A stretch of 64,000 nt of DNA from Mixophyes australis. Taxonomy: Eukaryota; Chordata; Amphibia; Anura; Limnodynastidae. Of this stretch, positions 8,677-18,740 are shown in pieces. The position numbers were made by a program, and so were the translations under genes. The notes under the pieces are model-generated. The model was not told the origin of the DNA. It ran no database searches and saw nothing but the letters and a program-made list of their open reading frames with translations. The stretch spans positions 368,220,624-368,284,623 of the forward strand of contig JAVHZZ010000002.1 of the NCBI GenBank assembly GCA_036250195.1, read 5' to 3'. Every line of letters starts with the position of its first letter. The first letter of the stretch is position 1.

Positions 8677-11312
8677 AGAGAGTTATGCTGTCAGCAACAA
8701 AACAGCAAACAACTCTGCCTTCTAAAGAGAAATTATCACAAATCCCCATGGCGAGTCCAAGGGTGTTGGTGGTTGTCAAGCCTGACCTTCCCATCACTGT
8801 ACGGGAAGAGGTGGCTCGGGAGGAGGCTATTGATGATGTAGCTGGCGCTGTGGAGGAACTTGATGATGAGGATGGTGATGTGGTTATTGTAAATGAGGCA
8901 CCAGGGGGGGAAACAGCTGATGTCCATGGGATGAAAAAGCCCATCGTCATGCCTGGTCAGAAGACCAAAAAATGCACCTCTTCTGTCTGGAGTTATTTTT
9001 ATCCAAATCCAGACAACCAATGTATGGCCATATGTAGCTTATGTAAAGCTCAAATAAGCAGGGGTAAGGATCTTGCCCACCTAGGAACATCCTCCCTTAT
9101 ACGTCACCTGAATAACCTTCATAGTTCAGTGGTTAGTTCAGGAACTGGGGCTAGGACCCTCATCGGTACAGGGACACCTAAATCCCGTGGTCCAGTTGGA
9201 TACACACCAGCAACACCCTCCTCGTCAACTTCCTCCACAATCTCCATCAGATTCAGTCCTGCAGCCCAAGTCAGCAGCCAGACTGAGTCCTCCTCAATAC
9301 GGGATTCATCCGAGGAATCCTGCAGCGGTACGCCTACTACTGCCACTGCTGCTGTTGCTGCTGTTAGTCGGTCATCTTCCCAGAGGGGAAGTCGTAAGAC
9401 CGCTAAGTCTTTCACAAAACAATTGACCGTCCAACAGTCGTTTGCCATGACCACAAAATACGATAGTAGTCACCCTATTGCAAAGCGTATAACTGCGGCT
9501 GTAACTGCAATGTTGGTGTTAGACGTGCGCCCGGTGTCCGCCATCAGTGGAGTGGGATTTAGAGGGTTGATGGAGGTATTGTGTTCCCGGTACCAAATCC
9601 CCTCGAGATTCCACTTCACTAGGCAGGCGATACCAAAAATGTACAGAGAAGTACGATCAAGTGTCCTCAGTGCTCTTAAAAATGCGGTTGTACCCACTGT
9701 CCACTTAACCACGGACATGTGGACAAGTGGTTCTGGGCAAACGAAGGACTATATGACTGTGACAGCCCACTGGGTAGATGCATCCCCTTCCGCAGCAACA
9801 GCAACAGCTGCATCAGTAGCAGCATCTACAAAATGGCAGCTCATGCAAAGGCAGGCAACATTGTGCATTACAGGCTTTAATAAGAGGCACAACGCTGACA
9901 ACATATTAGAGAAAATGAGGGAAATTATCTCCCAGTGGCTTACCCCACTTAGACTCTCATGGGGATTTGTGGTGTCAGACAATGCCAGTAACATTGTGCG
10001 GGCATTAAATATGGGCAATTTCCAGCACGTCCCATGTTTTGCCCACACCATTAATTTGGTGGTGCAGCATTACCTCAAGAGTGACAGGGGTGTGCAGGAG
10101 ATGCTTGCGGTGGCCCGCAAAATTGCTGGACACTTTCGGCATTCAGCCAGTGCATACCGCCGACTAGAGGCACATCAAAAAAGCATGAACCTGCCCTGCC
10201 ATCACCTCAAACAAGAGGTTGTGACGCGCTGGAACTCCACCCTCTATATGCTGCAGAGGATGGAGGAGCAGCAAAAGGCCATTCAGGCCTACACAGCCAC
10301 CTACGACATAGGCAAAGGAGTGGGGATGCGCCTCAGTCAAGCGCAGTGGAGACTGATTTCCGTGTTGTGCAAGGTTCTGCAGCCATTTGAACTTGCCACA
10401 CGAGAAGTCAGTTCCGACACTGCCAGCTTGAGTCAGGTCATTCCCCTGATCAGGCTGTTGCAGAAGCAGCTGGAGAAAGTGAGGGAGGAGCTGGTAAGCC
10501 ATTGCGATTACACCAAGCATGTAGCTCTTGTGGATGTAGCCCTTCGTACGCTTTGCCAGGATCCGAGGGTGGTCACTCTTTTAAAGTCAGAGGAATACAT
10601 TCTGGCCACCGTGCTCGATCCTCGGTTTAAAGCGTATGTTGTGTCTCTGTTTCCGGCGGACACAAGTCTACAGCGGTGCAAAGACCTGCTGGTCAGGAGA
10701 TTGTCCTCTGAAGAGGACCGTGACATGTCAACAGCTCCACCCTCATTTTCTTCCACATCTATGGCTGCGAGGAAAAAGCTCAGTTTTCCCAAAAGAGGCG
10801 CTGGCGGGGATGCTGATAACATCTGGTCCGGACTGAAGGACCTGCCAACCATTGCAGACATGTCTACTGTCGCTGCTTTGGATGCTGTCACAATAGAAAA
10901 AATTGTGGATGATTACTTTGCTGACACCATCCAAGTAGACATGTCAGACAGTCCATATTGTTACTGGCAGGAAAAAAAGGCAGTTTGGAAGCCCCTGTAC
11001 AAACTGGCTCTATTTTACCTGAGTTGTCCCCCCTCCAGTGTGTACTCGGAAAGAGTTTTTAGTGCAGCGGGGAACCTGGTCAGTGAGCGGCGAAGGAGGT
11101 TGCTTCCTCATAACGTTGAAAAAATGATGTTTATAAAAATGAATAATCAATTCCTCAATGAAGTACAGCACTGCCCTCCAGATAGTACAGAGGGACCTGT
11201 GGTTGTGGAGTCCAGCGGGGACGAATTGATAATGTGTGATGAGGAGGAAGTACACACTGTAGGGGGAGAGGAATCAGAGGTTGAGGATGAGGACGACATC
11301 TTGCCTCAGTAG
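8673..11312 (+). CDS. hAT transposase with BED zinc finger (ZBED-like), 879 codons
   Basis: The frame is open from TTG at 8673; the first ATG is codon 5 (8685). Residues 50-70 are acidic. A BED-type zinc finger covers about 105-151, with CSLC (C121, C124) and HLNNLH (H145, H150). The RNase-H-like core has TTDMWTS (D348) and VSDNASNI (D436), and the CFAHTINL motif follows. The C-terminal hAT dimerisation region is at 765-823, with YSERVFSAAGNLVSER; E793 is the candidate third acidic residue. All expected hAT landmarks are present and uninterrupted. The protein should bind the element's ends and move it by cut and paste in the nucleus. An acidic tail closes the protein. The N-terminal module at 8317-8676 is probably missing from this frame. 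Copy A1 is nearly identical over the last 247 residues. Confidence 0.93.
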   Translation: MKRVMLSATKQQTTLPSKEKLSQIPMASPRVLVVVKPDLPITVREEVAREEAIDDVAGAVEELDDEDGDVVIVNEAPGGETADVHGMKKPIVMPGQKTKKCTSSVWSYFYPNPDNQCMAICSLCKAQISRGKDLAHLGTSSLIRHLNNLHSSVVSSGTGARTLIGTGTPKSRGPVGYTPATPSSSTSSTISIRFSPAAQVSSQTESSSIRDSSEESCSGTPTTATAAVAAVSRSSSQRGSRKTAKSFTKQLTVQQSFAMTTKYDSSHPIAKRITAAVTAMLVLDVRPVSAISGVGFRGLMEVLCSRYQIPSRFHFTRQAIPKMYREVRSSVLSALKNAVVPTVHLTTDMWTSGSGQTKDYMTVTAHWVDASPSAATATAASVAASTKWQLMQRQATLCITGFNKRHNADNILEKMREIISQWLTPLRLSWGFVVSDNASNIVRALNMGNFQHVPCFAHTINLVVQHYLKSDRGVQEMLAVARKIAGHFRHSASAYRRLEAHQKSMNLPCHHLKQEVVTRWNSTLYMLQRMEEQQKAIQAYTATYDIGKGVGMRLSQAQWRLISVLCKVLQPFELATREVSSDTASLSQVIPLIRLLQKQLEKVREELVSHCDYTKHVALVDVALRTLCQDPRVVTLLKSEEYILATVLDPRFKAYVVSLFPADTSLQRCKDLLVRRLSSEEDRDMSTAPPSFSSTSMAARKKLSFPKRGAGGDADNIWSGLKDLPTIADMSTVAALDAVTIEKIVDDYFADTIQVDMSDSPYCYWQEKKAVWKPLYKLALFYLSCPPSSVYSERVFSAAGNLVSERRRRLLPHNVEKMMFIKMNNQFLNEVQHCPPDSTEGPVVVESSGDELIMCDEEEVHTVGGEESEVEDEDDILPQ

Positions 11313-12184
11313 AGCCTGTTTAGTCTGTACAGGGAGAGATGAATAGCTTTTTTGATGTGGGGGCCCAAACAAACCAATCATTTCAGCCAAAGTTGTTTGG
11401 TAGGCCCTGTCGCTGAAATGATTGGTTCGTTAAAGTGTGCATGTCCTATTTCAACAACATAAGGGTGGGTGTGAGGGCCCAAGGACAATTCCATCTTGGA
11501 CCTTTTTTTTTGGCATTATATGACCAATCAACAGTCGTTTGCCATGTTCAAAAAGTAAAACCAAATTTAAAAAAATACAAGAAATTAAACCAAAAGTAAA
11601 ATGCCGTGTCATAATTTAAAACAAGAGGTATTGACGTGCTCTAAAACTACTGTATTGTTGTTTATATTTTATAAACACTACACTTGAAAGCTTGAGTCTT
11701 TCAATAAAAAAGTAACTGTCCATTGCACGACTATGTGCAACAGGGACATTTTTTTGGGTTTACAAAGTCAAACAATAACACTTTGACCCTGTCTGTCTGG
11801 GATCTCAATGACGAATTGTCTGTACCATGTTTGGAGGAGGTATTGTGGCCCCGGTATCAAATTGGGTACCGGGGCCACCCCACTATGCAGTCCAGATACT
11901 TGTTTGGTGGAATTCAGACACGTGGAGGGTTTTTTAATTATATTGTGGCCTCGGTACCAAATTGTGTACCGGGGCCACCACACTACGCAGTCAAGATAGA
12001 TAGATGCGTATTGCGTATCATAGATAAAGTACATTCAGTGGTGTGGGGCAAATTGAAAAATATTCAAAATGCACTGACATTATCAAAAACAAGAGGTTGT
12101 CACACGCTAAAACTCCAACATGTATATGATGGAGAGGATGGAGGAGCAGCCGTATGTGTAGTGTAATGCAGATCTGTTGAAGGT
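11313..12184 (+). other. 3' region of element B with decayed transposase fragments
   Basis: Three pieces resemble the transposase gene in the same orientation. CAACAGTCGTTTGCCATG at about 11528 matches 9431-9448. AAACAAGAGGTATTGACGTG at about 11620 resembles the region near 10209. GAGAGGATGGAGGAGCAG at about 12130 matches near 10255. They are in gene order and separated by unrelated sequence, which suggests the remains of a second, degenerate transposase gene. The 100-bp repeat also starts in such a piece. Confidence 0.7.
11838..11995 (+). repeat. 100-bp hairpin satellite in element B (2 units)
   Basis: Two units at about 11846 and 11946 with the TGGCCCCGGTA / TACCGGGGCCA inverted repeat. 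The second has the TGGCCTCGGTA variant, as in the last unit of A1. A1 has seven units, so the number has changed between copies. Confidence 0.9.
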
Positions 12185-13178
12185 TTTTTATATATTTTAT
12201 TGTGGTGCCCAGTGCCCACTCCTCTACGCAGTCCAGGTACAATTATTGGTGCGAATCATAAAAGTTCAGGGTTTTTAAGATATTGTGGTGACCCACTCCT
12301 CTACGCAGTCCAGGTACAATTATTGGTGCGAATCATAAAAGTTCAGGGTTTTTAAGATATTGTGGTGACCCACTCCTCTACGCAGTCCAGGTACATTTAT
12401 TGGTGCGAATCATAAAAGTTCAGGGTTTTTAATATATCTTGTGGTGACCCACTCCTCTACGCAGTCCAGGTACATTTATTGGTGCGAATCATAAAAGTTC
12501 AGGGTTTTTAATATATATTGTGGTGACCCACTCCTCTACGCAGTCCAGGTACATTTATTGGTGCGATTCATAAAAGTTCAGGGTTTTTAAGATATTGTGG
12601 TGACCCACTCCTCTACGCAGTCCAGGTACATTTATTGGTGCGAATTATAAAAGTTCAGGGTTTTTAATATATCTTGTGGTGACCCACTCCTATACGCAGT
12701 CCAGGTACATTTATTGGTGCGATTCATAAAAGTTCAGGGTTTTTAATAGATATTGTGGTGACCCACTCCTCTACGCAGTCCAGGTACATTTATTGGTGCG
12801 AATCATAAAAGTTCAGGGTTTTTAATATATCTTGTGGTGACCCACTCCTCTACGCAGTCCAGGTACATTTATTGGTGCGAATCATAAAAGTTCAGGGTTT
12901 TTAATATATATTGTGGTGACCCACTCCTCTACGCAGTCCAGGTACATTTATTGGTGCGATTCATAAAAGTTCAGGGTTTTTAATATATATTGTGGTGACC
13001 CACTCCTCTACGCAGTCCAGGTACATTTATTGGTGCGAATCATAAAAGTTCAGGGTTTTTAATATATCTTGTGGTGACCCACTCCTCTACACAGTCCAGG
13101 TACATTTATTGGTGCGATTCATAAAAGTTCAGGGTTTTTAATATATATTGTGGTGACCCACTCCTCTACGCAGTCCAG
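12185..13178 (+). repeat. 77-bp satellite array of element B (about 13 units)
   Basis: Units match those of A1 but number about 13, not 28, and show variants rare or absent there (GCGATTCATAA, tails AATATATATTG). Most have ACATTTATT. The array ends at the same CAGTCCAG|AAAGATACC junction as in A1 and A2. Confidence 0.94.
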
Positions 13179-13493
13179 AAAGATACCTTGTTGCAACGTT
13201 TTGGACTAATAACTATATTGTGAGGTGTTCAGAATACACTGTAAATTAGTGGAAATGCTTGTTATTGAATGTTATTGAGGTTAATAATAGCCTAGGAGTG
13301 AAAATAAGCCCAAAAACTTGATTTTTAAACTTTTTATGTTTTTTTCAAAAAAAATCCGAATCCAAAACCTTAAATCCGAACCGAGACCTTTCGTCAAGTG
13401 TTTTGCGAGACAAATCCGAACCCCAAAAATAACGAAAATCCGGATCCAAAACACAAAACACGAGACCTCAAAAGTCGCCGGTGCACATCCCTA
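13179..13493 (+). mobile_element. 3' terminal segment of element B
   Basis: A 315-bp end with four ATCCGAA/ATCCGGA motifs in its last 150 bp, ending GTGCACATCCCTA, followed by the target duplication ATTACAAT (13494-13501). Confidence 0.9.
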
Positions 13494-13501
13494 ATTACAA
13501 T
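13494..13501. repeat. Right target-site duplication of element B
   Basis: ATTACAAT, an exact match to 6909-6916. Confidence 0.93.
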
Positions 13502-14617
13502 ATATCACTAGATCCTGTGGGAGCTAGTTTAACTCCTTGTCTGCGACCAATATATGTTGCTGCCATAGCTTTAAAAGTTTCATCTATCCTTGATCTAGGA
13601 TCACAAGTTATTGTTGCTGTACGACATGCAGTAGCTGCACTATTGCGAAAAACTCAACTCTTGTCAAATGCAAGACTTACTAAATGTGGAATTGTTTTGC
13701 TTTAATCATTATTATTAATTATTATTGCCAGATGTCCTGTGTTTAACTCTGTACCTCTTACCCCTCCATTGTGAAGGTGAACCCCATGATTGCTTGCATG
13801 TCACTCAACAAGTAACTGTGCTACACATTGATTAACAAGACACACTTTAAGTTATTCACATTTTTAATATTGATGTGTCTTGCCTCAGAAATGAGAGAGG
13901 TCATTTGGTTCCAAGAAGAGCAATATATTCTTGACATGACTTTAAAAGAAACTTTTTGTCCTTTTGGAAAAACTAATTGCCAGTACTCGTGCACGTACCA
14001 TTGAAAAATCTGCCAATATGTATATTGATTTTGCTATGCATTTTTCATGACATATAATTATGGCCACACATAAGGGACCAGACACGTGTATCCATTACTG
14101 TGCTCAGTAACATGACTCATATGAGCGCGCTAATAAGTGAACACTGCATATAGTTTTATTTTACTTCTATGCATTGCCCGGTCTTCTCCCCTACAGGTGC
14201 GTTGAGGCGCATGGTGATTCTAAAATCTAACCAGCTTTTACCTTAGTTGTATCTTTCCTATTGGGATGCAGCCTATCTCCAGTAGAAAAATAATTATTTT
14301 AATTAAAATAAGTTTTCCTAAATCCAAAGCTCTCCATGATACAACATCTTGCTGTCTACTGCATAATTTGGCTTTCAATCAATATAGGGCTTTACCTATA
14401 GCAGTAGCGATGAACAGTGTGGAAGTCTGTCTGCTCTTACCATCATTATTACCCCCAAAAAATATTATTGGTCTCTCTAATTGTCCTTGAACGAAAACCA
14501 CAATACTATTAAGTAAACCATTGCTAAAGGAGATGTAGCATAAAATAGTTATGGTTAACAGAAGACAGAAAAAGATGAATTTGTAATGCTTATGTTAAAA
14601 TGTTATTATTAACAAGT
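13502..14617. other. No recognised feature
   Basis: Two short frames (74 codons each) have no recognisable motif. I see no repeat or element end. Confidence 0.45.
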
Positions 14618-15150
14618 TAACCCGTGCATGATACTCATGCATTCTAGTCAAATCAAGCTACTTAAGGTTTTAAAAAGGTTTTTGTCATGCATTTGGTCCT
14701 AGCCCAGGCCTCCTCAGGGGAAGAGCATTACTTCCCGACGCAAGCACCCTTTTTAATGTGTGTTCATGAGGTAAAATTACCTCACGAAAATGAGTTTGAC
14801 CCCTCAACTCGTAAATTTAGCCTTTACTACTTCTCCCACGGGGGAAAGGGGGGATGATGGAAGTTAACTGACTTCACTATTCTAATTTTTTTGTCAAATG
14901 ATGTCAGTATACCAAATTTCAGGTCAATTGGATGAGCCCTTTCTGAGAAAATAGTTTTTACACACACACACACACACACACACTAACACACGTCGCTAGG
15001 CTTTTACTTTTATATATATTAGATAATGCTAAGAATTTAGTAGGTCAGTGTATAACTCCGCCCAGCAGGTGGCGCTGCAGCTTGGTTTTTTTTTTCCCAC
15101 ACCCAGACTAACACACGCCACTAGGCTTATATATATTAGATAATGCATAT
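14618..15150 (+). repeat. Unclassified interspersed element with CA microsatellite tail
   Basis: It starts near CCCGTGCATGATACTCATGC and contains ACCAAATTTCAGGTCAATTG. A (CA)n run lies at 14961-14983, followed by GCTAGGCTTTTACTTTTATA and ATATTAGATAATG. A second copy of the tail (CACTAGGCTTATATATATTA) lies at about 15117-15145. The organisation suggests a retroposed element with a repeated 3' tail; I cannot name the family. Confidence 0.45.
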
Positions 15151-15829
15151 AAAATAATTGTAGAAACATATGTTGTTCAATAAGATAATATAATACTTCT
15201 CTTTTTTTATTTTAGAGATTGGCTCTTCTGTGCTTTTACAACTGAAGCCTCTTTCTCTGCCACCCCTAGTGTGTACGTTATGCCTTGTTGGATTAGTCGT
15301 GGCAGAAGTGGATGGTGTTCTGGCCGTACGGCCTTCAGTTGAAATGGAGGCAAACCAGCGTGAAAGCAAATCTTGGTGTAATTGTAAATCTACTTTTTTA
15401 CGTTAGATTTAAGCTTCCTGTCTGAAGCTGTGAAAGCATCTAATGCCACGGTCATCTGTGTGAACCTATTATCGATGCTTTCCAGGGCATTTGTATGCCT
15501 ATCGTGGGGAGTGGTTTGTATAGTTAGCTATTTTACTGCCCTTTTAATTTATTTATTAATTTGAATCATCTGTTCACTTTGGGTCTGCATGGTTTTGGGT
15601 TTTTCTAAAATCGGCTTCAGCAGCTGCCATGTCGATTAGAAGGTCATGTGGTGGGGAGGAGTGTTCTCATACCAGGCCTTCTGCAGGCGCATTTGGGGAA
15701 AAGTCAACACAAATTCAAGATTGATCATAGTGTCTTCCTTTCCCTCTGCAGGTGCATCCACACATTCTTCAGCAGATTCCTGCTGTACAGTCTGCTTTTC
15801 AAGTTGGTGATTTGCTCCTGTAAATATAA
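15151..15829. other. No recognised feature
   Basis: Only short frames with no motif. No element boundary found. Confidence 0.4.
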
Positions 15830-15990
15830 GGTGGGAAATTTATTAAGGAATATAAATGCCGATAGTTCTGTATTTTGCATAAAAACGTTCATGCACAGAA
15901 CTGGACTATACACCAGTGAACATAGCAACATGCAATTCAAGGACCCTTACTACAACCTATGATTTCATGGGTAGAATGGGGAGGGGAATA
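15830..15990 (+). mobile_element. Fragment of the MITE family found at 35003-35737
   Basis: TTATTAAGGAATATAAATGC, then CAGTGAACATAGCAACATGC and GGACCCTTACTACAACCTAT, line up in order with 35015-35165. Only the left part of the family is present. Confidence 0.6.
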
Positions 15991-16758
15991 TGTGTAGAAT
16001 ATCACTTAAAATTTACTGTTAATGTTCTCATCTAGACCTTTTCCCTGAAAACCTGGGTAAATGATGAACAGTGGAGCATCGCTACCAAGGACCCCTGCAA
16101 TGATGGGGGACTACTGTTGATTCCTCTTTAGAGAGACCAATGAGACACTGTGCAAACAGAAAGCGCCAACATCCTATTTGCCTAAAGCAAAGTGACTTTA
16201 CATTTTATCTTTTACTAACAATTAAATTGTGGCTCATTTAGATTGTTATGAGTTTTTGAATTGTAGTTTCTGTAGTTTTAAAGCATTTCTGTAGTTTTAT
16301 TAGTATTTTATAAATCAATACGATGAGAATATTTCAATTCTACATTAATTGAAATTTTCACTTATCTTACTTTTTTCAGATATAGCTATCAGTGCTTTTG
16401 TTCTTTGTGTGTATCTAATAAATGTGACATTATAGAGATAATCTGATTTTTCTACTGAATTCAGCATCCCTAAATTAGACAAAAACACATATTCAGATGC
16501 CAAATGCAGAGAATATTTAAAAATTTGTTTAGTAGTGTTATTTAATAATTATTGCTTAAACTATTGCTTGAATTATCTATTGCTATATCTTAATTACTGA
16601 TTAACTATTAGATAATCTGTATGATTACTTAGCCCCAATAACAATTGCTATAATTAAAATTAAAGAGATAGAACGTTTGTGAATAAAAGAGTTAAGCTCA
16701 GTATTAGTTATATCGAAACGTAATAAGTTTATATAAATGTGTCTTTTGTATGTACATG

Positions 16759-16760
<2 letters not shown>
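15991..16760. other. AT-rich stretch without recognised feature
   Basis: No coding frame or repeat structure that I can support. Confidence 0.4.

Positions 16761-16795
<35 letters not shown>
16761..16795. repeat. (TA)n microsatellite
   Basis: An uninterrupted TA repeat of about 35 bp. Confidence 0.97.
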
Positions 16796-16798
<3 letters not shown>

Positions 16799-16806
16799 TC
16801 AGAGTC

Positions 16807-16872
16807 GGAACTAGTGAGCTGTGGGCCTTGGTGCAGGGAAGCGGGAACTGGGGCCCACAGCTCGCTAGTTCC
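16807..16872. repeat. Inverted repeat, 21-bp arms
   Basis: The arms at 16807-16827 (GGAACTAGTGAGCTGTGGGC + C) and 16852-16872 differ by one base and are separated by 24 nt. Probably part of a palindromic interspersed repeat. Confidence 0.75.
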
Positions 16873-16964
16873 CTGTGTAGTGGGCCCCATTACCTCCATG
16901 GGGGCTGCTGTACCAATGGTAGTTCCACCACTGATATGTAGCAATGTGTGCTTGAATATATATA

Positions 16965-17455
16965 CACTGATCAGCCACAACATTAAAACCACCTGCCTAA
17001 TATTGTGCAGGTCCCCGTCGTGCTGCCAAAACAGCTCTGACCCATCAAGGCATGGACTTCACAAGACCTCTGAAGATGTCCTGTGGTACCTGGTACAAAG
17101 ACGTTAGTAGAGGACCCTTTAAGTCCTGTAAGTTGCTAGGTGGGGCCTCCATGACTTTTTTTTCCAGCACATCCCACAAACACTCGATTGGATTGAGATC
17201 TGGGGAATTTGAAGGCCAAGTCAACACCTTGAACTCTTTGTCATGTTCCTTAAACCACTCTTGGATAATTTTTGCAGTGTGGCAGGGCGCATTATTCTGC
17301 TGAAAGACGCCTCTGCCATCTGGGAATAATGTTGCTATGAAGGGGTGTACTTGGTCTGCAGCAATGTTTAGGTAGGTGGTACATGTCAAAGTAACATCCA
17401 CACGAATGCCAAGGTTTCCGAGCAGAGCATTGCCCACACTTCACATCACGCTGCC
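16965..17455 (-). mobile_element. Tc1/mariner-like element, truncated
   Basis: It starts at a TA dinucleotide with CACTGATCAGCCACAACATT, a terminal-repeat-like sequence, and runs inward into a transposase fragment on the minus strand. The other end is missing; the sequence reaches a MITE at 17509. Confidence 0.8.
17045..17437 (-). pseudogene. Tc1-like transposase, C-terminal fragment, catalytic Asp lost
   Basis: A 130-codon frame carries the end of a Tc1/mariner DDE transposase: VFQQNNAPCHTAKIIQEWF, then LTWPSNSPDLNPIECLWDVL. The family normally has Asp at the first N of QQNN; here it is Asn, so the metal-binding triad is broken. From that position to the Glu of NPIE there are 36 intervening residues. 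The N-terminal DNA-binding domain is absent, and the frame's start is only the first in-frame Met. It is a dead remnant. Its terminal repeat (16965) lies downstream of the frame on the minus strand, as expected. Confidence 0.85.
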
Positions 17456-17508
17456 TCCGCCAGCTTGCCTTCTTCTCTTAAATGACCATGACGTAATGAA
17501 GCACACAT

Positions 17509-17695
17509 GGGGGTAAATGTATCAAGCTGAGAGGTTTCCTGCGGGTTTGAAAAACCAATCAGATTCTAGCTATCATTTATTTAGTACATTCTACAAAATG
17601 ACAGCTAGAATCTGATTGGTTGCTATAGGCAACATCTCCACTTTTCAAACCCGCCGAAAAACTCTCAACTTGATACATTTACCCCATGATCTTTT
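17509..17695. mobile_element. Palindromic MITE (GGGGTAAATGTATCAAG ends)
   Basis: The ends GGGGGTAAATGTATCAAGCT and (inverse) GGGGTAAATGTATCAAGTTG face each other. A second inner stem is formed by ACCAATCAGATTCTAGCT and AGCTAGAATCTGATTGGT. Length 187 bp, no coding capacity. The target duplication is unclear. Confidence 0.88.
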
Positions 17696-18414
17696 TACAT
17701 AAAAGTGCTGGTGGTTTTGAAGTTTTGAAACCAACATGCATCACCACACATCACTGGTGGATTGAGTTTACACCTAGGAAACTGCTGGATAGTAAATTAT
17801 GCTACTTGGAGGTGAAAAACGCTGGTGACGTGCAGCATTTTCAAAAGCACCAATAATTGTATATATCCATCTATATTGCCAAACAGATCCTTAGTAATGT
17901 GTTTGAGTGATTTATAATTCACGTAGAATGTTGCTTATTCACTAACAGGTGTTGATTTTAAAGTTTAAATAAACATGGGAATCAGGGTAATAATAATCCT
18001 TGACTATTAAGGAGATTGATTTAATAAGTCAAATTAATCTCCTGACACTCAGGAGTGGACTTTCAAAGTAACAATTAACGACTTAGAATATCCCTCACTT
18101 GTACAACAAAACATAATAGACTAACAAGCATACAACATCTGTGCATGCTTCCCGTCCTTTAAATCCCATCATTCTTAAAGCAGATACGCTGCAGACATTG
18201 ATTAAACACTACGTGCTTCAGTCACATCAATAACAGCCAATTATTCCATCATGCTGGCAGCTTGTTTATGAATGGCATTGGCTGTGGTTCGATACTCACT
18301 ATGATTTAAAGGCAGTGGAGTTCTGTTCAAAATGAAATCGTGCCTGCAAAGATTTTATGACTTTTCAATATGTTTTTTAACCTCAATTATATGTGCTGCT
18401 GAAAAAATGTCCTA
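17696..18414. other. No recognised feature
   Basis: No supported gene or repeat. Confidence 0.4.
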
Positions 18415-18740
18415 TAATTATTTATTATCTTTTATTTATGCCACAAGATTTCCGCAGCGCCGTACAAAGGAGGTTACAACATACAACAAAAGTACATAAG
18501 TACATTCAGAGAAGAACAATGGGTACAGGTGAGCAGAATAATAAATGCATGCATGCAATTATCAGAACAAATCGCATGGCATACAAAAACAATACAGCAT
18601 AAGACAAAACAAGGACAGATAGTGGGCAGACATGAGACATAATGTACAGACATGAGACATAAGGTTGAGAGCTTACATTCTAAAATGAGAGGATAATGAG
18701 AGACAAAAGGAACAAAGGGGAACAATCCTCATAGTGCTGT
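18415..18740 (+). repeat. SINE-like dispersed repeat (TCCGCAGCGC family), copy 1
   Basis: The core TTTATTTATGCC...TTTCCGCAGCGCCGTACAAA matches the family core at 26455-26500 and 59130-59165. The downstream part ends in GAGAGCTTACATTCTAAAAT, also shared. Copies of this family lie at 26443, 28070, 42270 and 59113. Confidence 0.6.

Larger units (their letters stand above)
6917..13493 (+). mobile_element. Complete autonomous-type hAT transposon (element B)
   Basis: The element is bounded by identical 8-bp sequences ATTACAAT at 6909-6916 and 13494-13501, the target duplication length of the hAT superfamily. Its ends are TAGGGATGAGCGC on the left and, read inward on the minus strand, TAGGGATGTGCAC on the right: 11 of 13 bases agree. 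In order it holds a subterminal repeat region, promoter-like signals, minisatellite leader, upstream ORF, transposase frame, a 3' region with transposase echoes, two 100-bp hairpin units, a 77-bp satellite array and the 3' end. At 6577 bp it is long for a hAT, mostly because of the tandem arrays. The only visible defect is a frame break between the upstream ORF and the transposase. It lies 1.2 kb from A2, in the same orientation. Confidence 0.93.
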
